The position numbers and the translations under genes were made by a program. Positions 62,590 to 64,000 of a DNA stretch of 64,000 bases are shown one piece after another; within the stretch, counting starts at the first letter, position 1; each line of letters starts with the position of its first letter. Under the pieces are notes generated by a model. It was given only the letters and a program-made list of their open reading frames with translations, had not been told where the DNA came from and ran no database searches. This stretch comes from Streptomyces sp. Ru62 (GTDB lineage Bacteria; Actinomycetota; Actinomycetes; Streptomycetales; Streptomycetaceae): positions 124,001 to 188,000 of the forward strand of contig NZ_PQSU01000018.1 in NCBI RefSeq assembly GCF_002920615.1. The letters are read 5' to 3'.

Positions 62590-62667
62590 GCCCCGCAGGT
62601 CCCAACGGCCGAATGTCCCCCGGCTGTTGGGTCTGCGGTCCCCCCACCCGAAAGGCCACCCGCCCAC

Positions 62668-64000
62668 ATGGCCAGACCCCTCCCGGCGGCCGGATCGCTC
62701 GCCGCTCTGTCCCTAGCCGCCACCCTGCTCACGGCGGTGCCCGCGCCCGCCGCCACCGCCGGGGCCGCCGCCCTGCCCACGGGCTTCGCCACGGTGGTGA
62801 ACGCCGCGAGCGGCAGGTGTCTGGACGCCAAGGCCGCCGCCACCGCCAACGGCACCGCCGTGCAGCAGTACGCCTGCAACGGCACCACGGCCCAGCAGTG
62901 GAGCTTCACCGACGCCGGCGACGGCTACGTCCGCATCAACAACCGCAACGACACCAACCAGGTGGCCGACGTCGCCGACGTCTCGACCGCCGACAACGCG
63001 CCCGTCCATCTGTGGAGTTACGGCGGCGGCGCCAACCAGCAGTGGCTGCCCGTGGACGACGGCGGCGGCGCCTTCCACTTCGTGAACCGGGGCAGCGGCA
63101 AGTGCCTGGACGACCCCGGCGCCTCGCTCGCCGACAGCGTGCAGTTCGTGCAGTACACCTGCAACGGCACCGCCGCCCAGCGGTTCCAGGTGGTCCCCGT
63201 GACCCAGTCGGCGAGCAACCCGGACCTCGGCCCGAACGTCGTCGTCTTCGACCCGTCGATGTCCGCCTCGACCATCCAGGGCAAGCTGGACACGATCTTC
63301 AAGCAGCAGGAGACCAACCAGTTCGGCTCCCAGCGCTACGCCGTCCTCTTCAAGCCCGGCGCCTACAACGCGAACGTCAACGTCGGCTTCTACACCCAGG
63401 TCCTCGGCCTCGGCCTGACCCCGGACGCGGTGACCGTCAACGGCGCGGTGCACGCCGAGGCCGACTGGTTCCAGGGCAACGCCACCCAGAACTTCTGGCG
63501 CGGCGCCGAGAACCTGTCCGTCAACCCCACCGGCGGCGGCGACCGCTGGGCCGTCTCGCAGGCGGCGGCCTACCGCCGGATGCACCTGCGCGGCAACCTC
63601 GCCCTGGACGACGGCGGCTGGTCGTCCGGCGGTTACCTCGCCGACAGCAAGGTCGACGGACAGGTCAACTCCGGTTCGCAGCAGCAGTGGCTGACCCGCA
63701 ACTCCCAGCTCGGCAGCTGGACCGGGTCCAACTGGAACATGGTGTTCGTCGGCAGCCAGGGCGTCCCGGCCACCAGTTTCCCGAACCCGCCGTACACCAC
63801 CGTCGCGCAGAGCCCGGTCACCCGGGAGAAGCCGTTCCTGTACGTCGACGGCTCCGGCACCTACCAGGTGTTCGTGCCGTCCGTGCGTACCAACTCCACG
63901 GCGACGAGCTGGGCGGGCGGCAGCCCGGCCGGCAGCTCCCTGCCGCTCAGCCAGTTCTACGTCGTCAAGCCCGGCGCCACCGCCGCACAGATCAACGCGG
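62668..64000 (+). CDS. Secreted ricin-type lectin protein with beta-helix-like domain, C-terminus cut by window edge
   Basis: At least 444 residues. A Sec signal peptide (~1-36, LAALSLAATLLTAVPAPAAT) precedes a ricin B/CBM13 domain (~40-175) with QxW-type repeats: GTAVQQYACNGTTAQQWSFT, then GANQQWLPV and VQYTCNGTAAQRFQVV. A second domain starts NVVVFDPSMSASTIQGKLDT (~190), followed by YAVLFKPGAYNANVNVGFYT, a segment shared with actinobacterial secreted proteins often labelled adenylyl cyclase or coagulation factor 5/8 type, and probably a pectate-lyase-like beta-helix. It likely binds or cuts an extracellular polysaccharide. ATG 62668; the C-terminus is outside the window. Confidence 0.82.
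   Translation, partial: MARPLPAAGSLAALSLAATLLTAVPAPAATAGAAALPTGFATVVNAASGRCLDAKAAATANGTAVQQYACNGTTAQQWSFTDAGDGYVRINNRNDTNQVADVADVSTADNAPVHLWSYGGGANQQWLPVDDGGGAFHFVNRGSGKCLDDPGASLADSVQFVQYTCNGTAAQRFQVVPVTQSASNPDLGPNVVVFDPSMSASTIQGKLDTIFKQQETNQFGSQRYAVLFKPGAYNANVNVGFYTQVLGLGLTPDAVTVNGAVHAEADWFQGNATQNFWRGAENLSVNPTGGGDRWAVSQAAAYRRMHLRGNLALDDGGWSSGGYLADSKVDGQVNSGSQQQWLTRNSQLGSWTGSNWNMVFVGSQGVPATSFPNPPYTTVAQSPVTREKPFLYVDGSGTYQVFVPSVRTNSTATSWAGGSPAGSSLPLSQFYVVKPGATAAQINA

Overview
This window reads as chromosomal DNA of a Streptomyces or a close relative. G+C is very high, many starts are GTG, genes are tightly packed, often with 4-base ATGA or GTGA start/stop overlaps, and several promoters appear leaderless. 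LacI, TetR, GntR, MerR and ArsR regulators are numerous. I see no transposase, integrase, plasmid or phage gene and no CRISPR array, so this is accessory metabolism on a stable chromosome.

Layout. 1-4430: a PhyH dioxygenase, a Gfo/Idh/MocA oxidoreductase and two LacI-type regulators. 4459-11204: a cupin, a small membrane protein, a TetR/MFS exporter pair with twin operators, a tRNA-Pro(GGG), a scrambled alpha/beta hydrolase pseudogene, and a MerR-reductase operon. 11401-15732: a LytTR response regulator, a small membrane partner, an SSS symporter and a LytS-type kinase, which look like a substrate-sensing uptake operon. 15749-23047: an amino acid permease and a hydroxyproline catabolic cluster (GntR regulator, 4-hydroxyproline epimerase, DapA-family deaminase, three-part FAD/[2Fe-2S] dehydrogenase) with two copies of one putative operator. 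23170-32550: a sulfur regulon with three short leader-peptide genes sharing an H-I-D-L-Q-R-V-like core, a SAM-IV type riboswitch, a glutathionyl-hydroquinone-reductase-like protein, an amino-acid ABC importer, a GNAT acetyltransferase and three luciferase-like flavin monooxygenases. The set resembles the Bacillus S-alkylcysteine salvage pathway.

32595-38019: an astacin-like protein whose catalytic Glu is replaced by Gln, a divergent LuxR/ATPase regulator, and a DUF5937-like ArsR regulator beside an MFS transporter. 38443-43667: a TPR-CHAT protease divergent from a cytoplasmic subtilase, an ECF-type sigma factor and a small partner protein. This protease and sigma-factor module is the best candidate here for an undescribed system. 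43976-51714: N-formylglutamate amidohydrolase, monomeric isocitrate dehydrogenase, DUF4186, an MscS channel, an APC permease and a hypothetical protein. 52013-56084: an FGGY kinase coupled to GlpA-like and GlpB-like FAD proteins. 56112-64000: enoyl-CoA hydratase, an LPG-synthase-type membrane protein, an ABC exporter with a MerR-type leaderless promoter, a HEAT-repeat protein with an octapeptide-repeat N-terminus, and the start of a secreted ricin-lectin protein cut by the window edge.

Short GC-rich tandem repeats (periods of about 15, 18, 21, 24, 26-28 and 36 bp) recur in intergenic gaps and once inside a gene. All names come from reading motifs and gene order; no database search was run.
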